Shown here in pieces: positions 7,971 to 16,239 of a DNA stretch of 38,741 nucleotides. The notes below the pieces were generated by a model. It worked only from the letters and a program-made list of their open reading frames with translations. It was not told the DNA's origin and searched no databases. The position numbers and the translations under genes were made by a program. The DNA lies in the NCBI RefSeq assembly GCF_000231055.2, contig NZ_CM001466.1:1114571-1153311 (forward strand). The letters run 5' to 3'. The DNA comes from Saccharomonospora azurea NA-128. GTDB taxonomy: Bacteria > Actinomycetota > Actinomycetes > Mycobacteriales > Pseudonocardiaceae. How positions within the stretch are numbered: position 1 is the stretch's first letter; each line of letters begins with the position of its first letter.

Positions 7971-8075
7971 TGTCGAACCCTTCCGTAGTCAACCGTGATA
8001 ACACGCCCAGAAATCGTGTCGGTAATGACAATCACGGGTCTGCAACAGGAACGGTGTTTCCAGCGGTTGGTGTTA
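7967..8075 (-). pseudogene. C-terminal remnant of a toxin domain, cut by the IS element
   Basis: Immediately left of the IS end, the minus strand encodes RPVIVITDTISGRVITVDYG and then RVRQ, ending at a TGA that overlaps the next gene's GTG. A reading frame ending in a coupled immunity gene is what the last residues of a toxin look like. Nothing upstream of the IS (8936-8975, 40 bp) continues it, so insertion was accompanied by loss of the rest, or only a fragment was ever transferred. The toxin family cannot be assigned from about 35 codons. Confidence 0.45.
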
Positions 8076-8093
8076 CAGCGTGTCTCGTTTGGT
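8076..8093 (+). repeat. IS left terminal inverted repeat
   Basis: CAGCGTGTCTCGTTTGGT, pairing with 8918-8935 at 15 of 18 positions. Confidence 0.7.
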
Positions 8094-8125
8094 TCTTACT
8101 CGGCCGTTTGCGATGCTCGTGGCTT

Positions 8126-8926
8126 GTGAGGGACTCGCTGTCGCGACGGTTGGTGCCGGATGAGTTGTGGGCTCTGGTGGAGCCGCTGATCCCGTCGGCG
8201 AAGGTGAGTCCGCAGGGTAGTGGGCGTTCGCGGACGGGTCCGCGGGCGGTGTTCACCGCGATCGTGTTCGTGTTGACCAGCGGCTGCGCCTGGCGGCACT
8301 TGCCGCCCTCGTTCGGGGTGTCGGTGCCGACGGCACATCGGACCTTCACCGAGTGGACCGTGGCCGGGCTGTGGCGGCGGTTGCACCAGGCGGTGCTGGA
8401 TGAATTGGGCAGCCAAGGGTTGATCGACTGGCCCCGCGCGGTTCTGGACGGAGCGTCCGTCCGGGCAAAAAAAAAGGGGGCACCCTGACCGGGCCGAACC
8501 CAGTTGACCGCGGCAAACCCGGCTCGAAAATCCATGTCCTGTCCGACCGTGCCGGCCTGCCCCTCGTCGTGGATGTTTCCGCGGCCAACACCCGCGACAG
8601 CCAAGCACTCAAACCACTGGTCAACACGCTTCCCGCCATCCGCTCCCGTCGCGGACCACGGCGCCGTAAACCCGCCAAGCTGCATGCCGACAAGGCCTAC
8701 GACATCCCCGCTCTCCGCGCCTGGCTCCGGCACCGTGGAATCGTCCCCCGTATCGCCCGCAAAGGCATCGACACCAGCGACACACTGGGCAAGCACCGAT
8801 GAGTCATCGAACGCACGGTCGCCTGGCTGACCGGATACCGGCGCCTGACCCTGCGCTACGAACGCAAAACCACCCACCTCCACGCCTTCCTCAACCCTCA
8901 CCTGCCACAAAAAACTCACCAAATGA
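8126..8926 (+). pseudogene. IS5-family DDE transposase with -1 frameshift site, inactivated
   Basis: The first frame starts at a GTG (8126) and encodes a DUF4096-type N-terminus (SRRLVPDELWALVEPLIPSA, GCAWRHLPPSFGVSVPTAHR) and the first catalytic Asp in AVLDGASVRAKK. At 8467-8480 a run of nine A and five G (A AAA AAG slippery site) allows a -1 shift into GGTLTGPNPVDRGKPGSK, with the second Asp in LHADKAYD. The third catalytic residue lies in VIERTVAWL, but the codon before it is TGA (8800-8802) where related proteins have Trp. An extra A near 8894 then breaks the expected C-terminus FLTLTCHKKLTK, whose stop would be at 8924-8926. The programmed shift is probably native to the element. The nonsense codon and the insertion are decay. 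Confidence 0.8.
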
Positions 8927-8935
8927 GGCAAGCTG
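8918..8935 (-). repeat. IS right terminal inverted repeat
   Basis: The reverse complement reads CAGCTTGCCTCATTTGGT, the mate of 8076-8093. Confidence 0.7.
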
Positions 8936-8975
8936 CCAATCGTCGCAATTACGAGACAAAATCATCTCGCGACTG

Positions 8976-9386
8976 TCACGACCCTCCTTGCCTAATCAGT
9001 CTTTCCATGGCAAGCCGCCGAACCTCCTCCCAAGAGTCCTGTGACAAGCGACGCAAAGTTCCCATACTCGTTTTTCGGTGACGCGCAACGTTCAACCTCA
9101 CGGAGTCATGCGGGTCCCACGACATCTTTTCAAGGAGATCAGCAGTAAGCTTTCTTTTGCAAGACACCATATCACGCACACGCGGGTCTGGGTCAGAAGC
9201 AAGAACTGAAATCACAGACAGTGGCACCGTCTTGTTGTGTGCAACCCAGACTCGATAATCCGGATACCTCCTGACAACGTCCATCCAAACCTCGACGTCA
9301 GCCTCTCCCCAAGAAGCACGCCGCTGCTCCTCCGGGTCGCTGCTACTTCTTGCACGGACAAACTGCTCTGCAGTCTGAAATATCAT
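8976..9386 (-). CDS. HEAT/LRV-repeat-like immunity protein of the Rhs toxin
   Basis: A 136-residue helical protein. Its body is built of tandem units of about 23 residues in the HEAT/leucine-rich-variant style: YPDYRVWVAHNKTVPLSVIS, DPDPRVRDMVSCKRKLTADL, DPHDSVRLNVARHRKTSMGT, DSWEEVRRLAMERLIRQ. Each has a D/P..VR..VA.....LLxxL pattern. The ATG at 9386 overlaps the Rhs stop by 4 nt (ATGA), so translation is coupled to the toxin, which is the strongest evidence that it is the cognate immunity protein. It should bind the Rhs C-terminal toxin in the producer's cytoplasm. The repeat-fold assignment is by eye. Confidence 0.75.
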   Translation of the reverse strand: MIFQTAEQFVRARSSSDPEEQRRASWGEADVEVWMDVVRRYPDYRVWVAHNKTVPLSVISVLASDPDPRVRDMVSCKRKLTADLLEKMSWDPHDSVRLNVARHRKTSMGTLRRLSQDSWEEVRRLAMERLIRQGGS

Positions 9387-12300
9387 TTAACACCTCGCAA
9401 GCTGGACCACGGGATGAATCTTCCCGTACCCCCCTTCCATTTTCCCTCAATGTAGTCCCCGTATTTATTAGCGTCATATTGCCATTCTAACCCTTTTTTT
9501 GTCTCTTTGTAGACTTTATACGCCGACGGGGGCCGACCATGCCCAGTCACATCTGGTGTCCACCACGTATCATCCGACGAACTCTTGTAAAAGGTCGTTT
9601 TGAAAGGCCCACCACGCTTGACGACTGATGCGTTTTCCCTCCTCAGCTCCCATGACTTCCTGCATCCGTCAGCGTTGTGATTAAGAACACTATTCTCATC
9701 GCCGACGTAGTACGTGTGGACACCATTGATAGTGAGGTTGTGGACGGTGGTGGTGGCGGTGTAGACGCGGATATCTACAATCCGGGCGTGGTCACCGTCA
9801 GGGGTGAGGAGTTGGTCTCCGGGGTCAAGGTCGCCAGCGCTGTACCAGCCTACTGGCTCGCCCCGCAGGCCGACCGTGGGACGGATGAAGCGGCCGTGCT
9901 CGTCGACCCAGAACGGGTGCTCCGCGGTAGCGGTGATCGTCTCTACCGCTCCACCGGGCTCGCCATCAGCATCGACGGTGACATCCACCAGGTCCTTCTC
10001 GCCCTGACCGACGATCGTGGCTACCACCTCCCGCGAAGCCGATTCTCCCGTCACCGGATCCGTCGCCAGCACCCGATCCCCGAGCTCGACCTCCTCGATC
10101 GGCACACGCGACCCATCAACCATCAACACCAACGTGCCCGGCACAAAACTGTTACCGATCGAGCACGATGACCCCGACCTGGTCAGCCGCTCCTTCGCCG
10201 CATCAACCCGCCGCAACAACCCCTGCGCCGCATCCCGCTTCTTGACCCAACTGACCGTCGCTTTGAACGCACCGATCAGCTTGTCAACAATTTCCCCGAT
10301 CTTCAGGATCTTGCTCCACGGCAACGCCGACGCGATCTCGTAACCGCAACCAAGCAGATCGAAGTCGTTGATGCAGTTGTCCACCACACCCTTGACCCCG
10401 ATGATGTCGTGCAACACCTCACCACCGTGCTGCAACGCCACCTCAACCCAACTGCGCTTGTCCGCCGCCAGTTGTTTCGCCTGCTCGTACTCCTCCGCGC
10501 TCAGCCCCGCAGCCGCGAGCGCCTGCTGGTGTCGCTGCGCCTGTCCCTTCCACGGCGGCTCGATCCACACCCGATATGCATAGACTTGAACCGTCCAATA
10601 CGAGACCGCGATGAACCCGAACACCGGGAACAACGGCGCCAACCAGTACATCACCGCAACGAACGTCGTCTTCAACACTCGCTCAGTGACACTGATCGTT
10701 TTCCAGTACAGACCGTTCGGGTCGGAGTTGGTCACCGGCGAGTTGTTCGCGTACGCGTAACCGTTGACCTGCTGTGGGTCTGCGGCATCCATGACCGGGT
10801 CGACAGAGACGAAACGTCCGGTTGCCGACTCGTACTGCCTCGCGCCTAGCGTCGTCAACCCCGTGTCGTCCTCGACACCACCCACGAACCCCTTGTCGTC
10901 CGGCCACGACTCCGGCTGGTCACCCCGCGGATTGCCGAACGGGTCCTGACGGCGCTGACTCACCGACAAGTCGTCGGTTTCAAACGCGAGTGAACTCGTC
11001 CCCTGGTGATCCTCGGCGAGCAGTGACAAGCCACCACCATCGCCCGAAGTACGCACCGCCACGGTCTGGCCGGCATGTGTGTAGTAGCGCTTGGCGGTCA
11101 CCTCGCGAGTGGTGTTCTGCAGCACCAACTCCATACCGTGTAGGTAGAGCGTGGTGATCCCGGACTCGCGTTTCAGTAACCGCTCGCCGTCGGCGTCGTA
11201 GAGAAACTGCGACTGTCGGCCGTCATGCTCGGTGACCTTCTCGGCACGCCCGGCAGCGTCCCACTCCCACTCCTGCGGTGATCCGCCCACGTTGCGGTAG
11301 GTCATGTTGCCCGCGGCGTCATAGTCGTACTCGTCGCGCGACGTACCGTTGGGACCGGTCTCCAGCACAGACCGCAGCGTGTGCGGCTGCGAGCCGCTCT
11401 CCGCACCGTAGGAGTAGGTACGAACGATGTCGCCGTCCGCACTGTGCTGCACTTCCTCGATACGGTTGCCACCCTTGTCATAGGTGTAGTCGTGCCAGTA
11501 CGGCGCAGCACCACCCAGACCGGGCACCGAGGGTTCCTCCGCGCAGTCACCGCTAGCGGGCGTGAACGCTGTCGTCAGCCGCTGTAAGTAGTCGTAGCCG
11601 AAGCACTGCACATCCGACATCGAGCCAGGCGGGGTGTCGGCGAGCCGCGTGATATTCCCCGCCGGGTCATAGTTGTAGGACCGTTGGGCGGCGTAGGAGT
11701 TTTGCTCGGTGTTTCGCTGGATGTCGACGGAATCGAGCCTGCGTGTTCCCTCTTCGTAGAAGAATGTGCTGAAGACCGTGTCTGCACCGCCGCCCAGCGT
11801 CAAACGCAGTGTTTCGCCGTATTTGCTGTAGCGGTGGTCCGACACATAATTGTCGATGCCGAATGTCCGCGTCGGCAAGCCTTGCTCGTTGTACTGATGC
11901 TGAATGTACTCGGCATCCAGACCGCCTGCGGCAGGATGTGCCTGCCTCGAGACTTTGCCGGAAACCGGGAAGTAATCGGTCTCGAATGTGTAAGTGCCCG
12001 CTAGCTCCTTCTCCGCCGCTGGGACGACGATGCTCTGCTCGACGGGACGCAGCGCACTGTCGTACCAATCGACGCGTTTTGTGTATGCGTGACCGTCGAC
12101 CCAGCGGGTAGCCGAATCGAGCAAGCCGGGTTTCAGCTCGTCGTAGGCCCAATCTGCCGTTTTGATCTCAGGCGTCTCCGGGCCCCGCTGCTCGTACTGT
12201 GCGACCGTGCGACCTAATTCGTCGTACTCGGTCCGGAGCTTCAAGCCTCGCGCATCCGTGGTCTCCACCAAGCGGTCCAGAGCGTCGTAGGTATAGCGGG

Positions 12301-15300
12301 TAGTGCCACTGTCAGGATCGTTATCGGCGATCTTGCGTCCGAGTATGTCGTACTCGTAAGTCCACTCGGCGCCGTCCGGCCCGCTCATAGACGTCATCCG
12401 GCCTGCGGCGTCGTAGACGTAGCGGGTCTCGTCAAAGGGAGAATCAGCATCGCGGCCGTGATGTTGACGACGCTCCACCACGTTGCCGTTGACGTCGTTG
12501 ATTACTGTAGTCGTCGTGCCGCCCTCGGGAGGAACGACAGTCACACGGTCGCCACCGTAGGTGGTACTGGTGCGCCACTGCTCGACGCCGAGCTTACGAT
12601 AAATGACCTCGGTCTCTCGCCCGAGCGCATCGAACTCAGTCAGAGTCTGGTTCGGCACCGCATTGTCGAGAACTCCCAGCACATCCGTGCTGGGGTTGTC
12701 AGCGTTGTAATAGGCGCCGTTGACCTTGTACTCGAGTCCCCGAGAGTCGTAGAACCAGTCGGTGAGGATCCGTCCTCCCGATACTGCGGGCAACTGACTC
12801 TGCCGTTGTCGCAAAAGTCCGTCGTAGAGCGTGTACGAGGTGTTGTACTCACCGTCGTCACGCCGCGCCTGCGTGGTCACCACGGTGGGCGCGTCAGTGC
12901 GGTACTCGTACGTGAAGACGCTGTGGGGCTTGTCGCCACGCGCCTTTACGGTGCCCGGCAGCCACACTCGGTGAACGCGGCCGAGTGGATCATACTCGAC
13001 GTCCGCGCGTTCTCCGCTGATGCCGACCTCGGAGAGCACCTGTCCCCAAGCCGGCTCGAAAGTAGTAGTTCCGCTGAACCCCTTCGGGTCCGTCTTCGTA
13101 ACACTACGCGTCGGGAATCCAGGTCCGGGCGAGTAGTCGGTGGTGACCTTCTCCCCGAGTACGTTCTCGACCTCGACGACTCTGCCGAGCTCGTCGTAAG
13201 TGGTGCGCTGGCTCAGCTCGTACTTACTACCTGTCCACCGTTCGGTGGTGGTGAGATTGCCCTTCGTAGGAGGGACACCATGGTCCTGCCCATCGTACGA
13301 GGAACGCACGTCGGAAATGACATCGTTGTTCGTTCCCTCGCCCTCACTGCATGGCAGAGCGACAACCCTGAGAGTGGACGGCAGAGTATGAATCCAGGCA
13401 TCGCCGTTGTGCGCGTACGTCGTTCGCGCACACGTTTCATCACCGGACTTGCCAACTTCACCGAGGTCTTCGACGCGGTTCGTGTTGCCGTGTTCATCGA
13501 ACCTGTAGTTGACCTCGGTCTTACGCCACGAGCCGTCGGACAACAGTGTCTTGCCACGCACTGCTCCGACGTTGGTCATATAGGCCTTCTCGTCACCGGA
13601 GGTGGCGGTGGGGCCGTGGACCCACGGATCCTTAATAGACGACGACACCAACTCGTCACCGTCATACTGCAACGTCTCGCGCGAGAAGCCGGCCAGTTGG
13701 TCGTGGTCGGTGACCGTTCCGCCCTCGGAGTCCTTTACCGTGACTGATCGGCGGCTCCCGCCGGGCAATCGGTCACCGTGCATGCCACGCAAGAATCGTT
13801 CTTCGGTGACAGACTGAGCCGTACCTGGGTCGCCGGTGATGGTGCGTACCAGCCCGTAGCCTCGCCATTGCGACCACGTGCGGTATTCCATCTCAGTAAA
13901 CACGGCTTCGTCGAAGTGCCAAGCCGCGCCTCCGCTGTACTCGTAGTGGGTTTTCCTCAAGGACGGGCCGGTGGTGCGTCCGTCCTCGGTCACCGCAACG
14001 ACGACGTACTTGTGGAACCAGCCGAGTTCGCGTTCAAGACCGAACTCAGGCACCCACCACGTGGGGAAGCAACGCATGTCGTTGTTCTGAGGGCTACTCG
14101 GCATCGCCTCACCCGCCACGCACTCGCGGTCGGAGTAAGAGATCTCGATGATGCCACCCGCTTCGGTGATCACTCGTTCGATTCGGTGCCGTGTGATCGG
14201 TGGCAGGCCATCGTCGCCAGTGTCAACACGGTTCGGCATCGCACGACCGTGGAACCGGATCTCCGGCATCGCCTTCTCTTCGCCGACCAGACCAGTGTGT
14301 TTGATCCCTGCGAGCCACAACGCTGGTGACAAGCCGTCACCGGTATCAGGAAACTGGTGTCGAAGCGTCCACGAGTCGACGTTCTTCCACTTCGCTTCGT
14401 TGGTCACATCGTCTCGACGCACCTGTGTGAGCACTTTGACGAGCCGCTTGGTCGTGAAAAAAGCGGGCGAATATCTGTTGTCACAAGTATCGTCGGACTT
14501 GCAGATCTGGTCGGATGGAACATCCGGCCACTTGCCGGCATTGCCAGGGGTGAGCTGATCGGCATTGCACTCGAACGTCTCGGTGGGCAAGCATCGTTGT
14601 GCAGTGTCGAACCACACCCGCGCCGGCGCGGGTCCAAACACGTCGTCCGACCGAAGGCCATACTCGATACGACGGAGCATTCCCGCTGCCACGTACGGAG
14701 TCTGTTTGCTCGCTGTTTGGTTTCGGCCGTAGTGGTTGGTTTCGGTATCGTAATAGTAGGTTGTGACGTTGCCATTCGGGTCGACGACATAGTCGAGATT
14801 CCAGCGGTATGCCTGCTGGCACCACGAATCGTCGAATGCCTGCGCGTGACACGGCTCGCCAGTATTGTTGCCGAACACGGGCACAGTGAAGGCTGACTTC
14901 GTTTCGGGCTCGCCCTCCCCCCAGCCGGGCAGACGGTTGAGACCGAAGAAGTACTGTGTGCCGTCGGTTGCTGTTACCTTCCAGTGCTCACCGTTGTTGT
15001 CACCGTTATGAGCACCGGTCAGGCGTTCGACCCTGGATCCGTCGTCGTTCTTCGGCTTCCAGAACCCGGTCTCTGAATCCTGCACAAGCTTGGCGTTGAT
15101 CCCGTTGAGGCTCAGTACCGCGTTGTCGGTGGCCCAGCACAGATCCCCGGTCTTTCGCTCGTCTTGGTTGCCGCCGAGGTCCTCAGAACAAGCTTTGTAC
15201 TGGCGTTCCACAAAACCGCCAGCACTGAGTTCCCAACCATCCCCAACCACCGAAGCCTGATTGTTGGTAGCGCTGGTCCGTCCATCGATCGTTCCGGACG

Positions 15301-16183
15301 AGTAACCAATCCCCAACTTCGGAGCCAGGCCCCCCGGTGACGGCGGGACTCGCAAGGGAACTGAATAGGTGAAGTCACCACTGGAACCGCCCGCCGACCA
15401 ACTCCCTGCCGGCGATAAATTGGTGGCGGTGAAAGCACCGCCGGAGCCCGATGCCTGCGACTGCACTGCCAGCACCACGGACTCGGCCCTATCGGATTGA
15501 GAGGCAGTGTCCGGTTCCGGCAGGGTGATGTCGGCGCTCACCTGCTGTTCGTCAACATCGTTGACCGTGGGCAGCCATCTTCCTTCGCGGCATTCTGCCT
15601 TCTCCGGAGTGGTCAGCGCGCACGCAGGCAGCTGTCGAACACGTAACCGAGAACCGTAATCGCCCCCGTATGCAGCGGCGAAACCGCTGTAGTCGACGAG
15701 CACGGAGAGTTTGCGCCCCCCAGCATTGCCCGCATCGGCGACGGCAAATACGGCACCAGCGACACCTGCCTTGTCTGCAACATCCTGGGAACTGGTGAAA
15801 ATTTTGACCTGAGGGAATCTTCCAGCTTCGATTCCGTCACGCTTGTCGTCACCAGCGAGTGCGATCGAGATCGGTATCTTGGTGTTCTCAACAGACGAGA
15901 CCGCGGTGCCCTCATGCGAATCCGAAAGCGGTACCGTGGCGACCGCCTCTTCTGGCCAAATCGGTTCTGACTGGGTCGTGGCCACGGCCGCGTCGATCGG
16001 ATTATCAGGTAGAGGCTCCACCAGCACCGGCTCGCCGGGTACCGACCGTTCTTTCTGCAATTGCGGTAGGTCAGCGTAGATTGGCCCCTCATTAGCGACG
16101 GCTACCACGGTTGAGGTTCCGACCGAGATCCCGACGAAAAGCGCGATTGCGCGCAGCACAGGTCTGACTGCCAAGGCAGACAC
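9383..16183 (-). CDS. Secreted Rhs/YD-repeat polymorphic toxin with Hint and C-terminal toxin domain
   Basis: A 2266-residue secreted antibacterial toxin carrier. Order: Sec-type signal peptide (VLRAIALFVGISVGTSTVVA); about 200 polar residues; an SpvB/TcdB-like segment from about residue 258 (FTYSVPLRVPPSPGGLAPKL); many YD repeats in the middle (RYTYDALDRLVETTDARG, YEYDILGRKIADNDPDSG); the Rhs core ending ARQYESATGRFVSVDPV and SDPNGLYW (Asp1821). Then come hydrophobic helices (about 1830-1870) and a pretoxin region. A Hint autoprotease domain follows from Cys2007 to HN2170 (NSFVPGTLVLM, HPFWV, HNLTINGVHTYYV). The last 96 residues are the toxin (DDTWWTPDVTGHGRPPSAYK, KYGDYIEGKWKGGTGRFIPW), which resembles small RNase-type toxin domains I recall as Ntox21, not certain. 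The start may be the TTG at 16174, which has GAGGAG at ideal spacing. It is probably co-transcribed with the LamG gene upstream. Confidence 0.92.
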   Translation of the reverse strand: MSALAVRPVLRAIALFVGISVGTSTVVAVANEGPIYADLPQLQKERSVPGEPVLVEPLPDNPIDAAVATTQSEPIWPEEAVATVPLSDSHEGTAVSSVENTKIPISIALAGDDKRDGIEAGRFPQVKIFTSSQDVADKAGVAGAVFAVADAGNAGGRKLSVLVDYSGFAAAYGGDYGSRLRVRQLPACALTTPEKAECREGRWLPTVNDVDEQQVSADITLPEPDTASQSDRAESVVLAVQSQASGSGGAFTATNLSPAGSWSAGGSSGDFTYSVPLRVPPSPGGLAPKLGIGYSSGTIDGRTSATNNQASVVGDGWELSAGGFVERQYKACSEDLGGNQDERKTGDLCWATDNAVLSLNGINAKLVQDSETGFWKPKNDDGSRVERLTGAHNGDNNGEHWKVTATDGTQYFFGLNRLPGWGEGEPETKSAFTVPVFGNNTGEPCHAQAFDDSWCQQAYRWNLDYVVDPNGNVTTYYYDTETNHYGRNQTASKQTPYVAAGMLRRIEYGLRSDDVFGPAPARVWFDTAQRCLPTETFECNADQLTPGNAGKWPDVPSDQICKSDDTCDNRYSPAFFTTKRLVKVLTQVRRDDVTNEAKWKNVDSWTLRHQFPDTGDGLSPALWLAGIKHTGLVGEEKAMPEIRFHGRAMPNRVDTGDDGLPPITRHRIERVITEAGGIIEISYSDRECVAGEAMPSSPQNNDMRCFPTWWVPEFGLERELGWFHKYVVVAVTEDGRTTGPSLRKTHYEYSGGAAWHFDEAVFTEMEYRTWSQWRGYGLVRTITGDPGTAQSVTEERFLRGMHGDRLPGGSRRSVTVKDSEGGTVTDHDQLAGFSRETLQYDGDELVSSSIKDPWVHGPTATSGDEKAYMTNVGAVRGKTLLSDGSWRKTEVNYRFDEHGNTNRVEDLGEVGKSGDETCARTTYAHNGDAWIHTLPSTLRVVALPCSEGEGTNNDVISDVRSSYDGQDHGVPPTKGNLTTTERWTGSKYELSQRTTYDELGRVVEVENVLGEKVTTDYSPGPGFPTRSVTKTDPKGFSGTTTFEPAWGQVLSEVGISGERADVEYDPLGRVHRVWLPGTVKARGDKPHSVFTYEYRTDAPTVVTTQARRDDGEYNTSYTLYDGLLRQRQSQLPAVSGGRILTDWFYDSRGLEYKVNGAYYNADNPSTDVLGVLDNAVPNQTLTEFDALGRETEVIYRKLGVEQWRTSTTYGGDRVTVVPPEGGTTTTVINDVNGNVVERRQHHGRDADSPFDETRYVYDAAGRMTSMSGPDGAEWTYEYDILGRKIADNDPDSGTTRYTYDALDRLVETTDARGLKLRTEYDELGRTVAQYEQRGPETPEIKTADWAYDELKPGLLDSATRWVDGHAYTKRVDWYDSALRPVEQSIVVPAAEKELAGTYTFETDYFPVSGKVSRQAHPAAGGLDAEYIQHQYNEQGLPTRTFGIDNYVSDHRYSKYGETLRLTLGGGADTVFSTFFYEEGTRRLDSVDIQRNTEQNSYAAQRSYNYDPAGNITRLADTPPGSMSDVQCFGYDYLQRLTTAFTPASGDCAEEPSVPGLGGAAPYWHDYTYDKGGNRIEEVQHSADGDIVRTYSYGAESGSQPHTLRSVLETGPNGTSRDEYDYDAAGNMTYRNVGGSPQEWEWDAAGRAEKVTEHDGRQSQFLYDADGERLLKRESGITTLYLHGMELVLQNTTREVTAKRYYTHAGQTVAVRTSGDGGGLSLLAEDHQGTSSLAFETDDLSVSQRRQDPFGNPRGDQPESWPDDKGFVGGVEDDTGLTTLGARQYESATGRFVSVDPVMDAADPQQVNGYAYANNSPVTNSDPNGLYWKTISVTERVLKTTFVAVMYWLAPLFPVFGFIAVSYWTVQVYAYRVWIEPPWKGQAQRHQQALAAAGLSAEEYEQAKQLAADKRSWVEVALQHGGEVLHDIIGVKGVVDNCINDFDLLGCGYEIASALPWSKILKIGEIVDKLIGAFKATVSWVKKRDAAQGLLRRVDAAKERLTRSGSSCSIGNSFVPGTLVLMVDGSRVPIEEVELGDRVLATDPVTGESASREVVATIVGQGEKDLVDVTVDADGEPGGAVETITATAEHPFWVDEHGRFIRPTVGLRGEPVGWYSAGDLDPGDQLLTPDGDHARIVDIRVYTATTTVHNLTINGVHTYYVGDENSVLNHNADGCRKSWELRRENASVVKRGGPFKTTFYKSSSDDTWWTPDVTGHGRPPSAYKVYKETKKGLEWQYDANKYGDYIEGKWKGGTGRFIPWSSLRGVK
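9987..10299 (-). repeat. Direct repeat copy 1 (Hint-coding), inside the Rhs gene
   Basis: 313 bp covering GEIVDKLIGAF to VATIVGQGEKDLV of the Rhs protein, nearly identical to 7196-7511. Recombination between the copies would delete 2788 bp and join the Rhs body in frame to the second toxin and its immunity gene. Confidence 0.9.
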
Positions 16184-16239
16184 TCCTCAACCCGGTTGGC
16201 CTGGAAAGGATCAGTTACAAATTCGAGTACGCCTAGCGT

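Larger units (their letters stand above)
8076..8935 (+). mobile_element. IS5-family insertion sequence, degenerate, about 860 bp
   Basis: Imperfect terminal inverted repeats bound the element. CAGCGTGTCTCGTTTGGT (8076-8093) and the reverse complement of 8918-8935, CAGCTTGCCTCATTTGGT, match at 15 of 18 positions. The length and the single transposase gene split by a poly-A frameshift fit IS5-family elements of Actinobacteria. No convincing target-site duplication is visible at these boundaries, so the exact ends may be off by a few bases. The element separates an intact immunity gene from a toxin remnant. Its transposase carries at least two inactivating lesions, so it is an old insertion. Confidence 0.8.

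Noticed and set aside
8032-8931. 299-codon minus-strand frame across the IS element
   Set aside because: It is antisense to the recognisable transposase and has no family features.
8071-8940. Target-site duplication flanking the IS
   Set aside because: The flanks TGTTA and CCAAT do not match at the inferred boundaries. Any duplication has been lost or the ends are slightly different.
12458-13747. 429-codon open frame on the plus strand inside the Rhs gene
   Set aside because: It is antisense to a clear Rhs coding sequence with coherent domains. Its translation is low-complexity Arg/Val-rich with no family signature.
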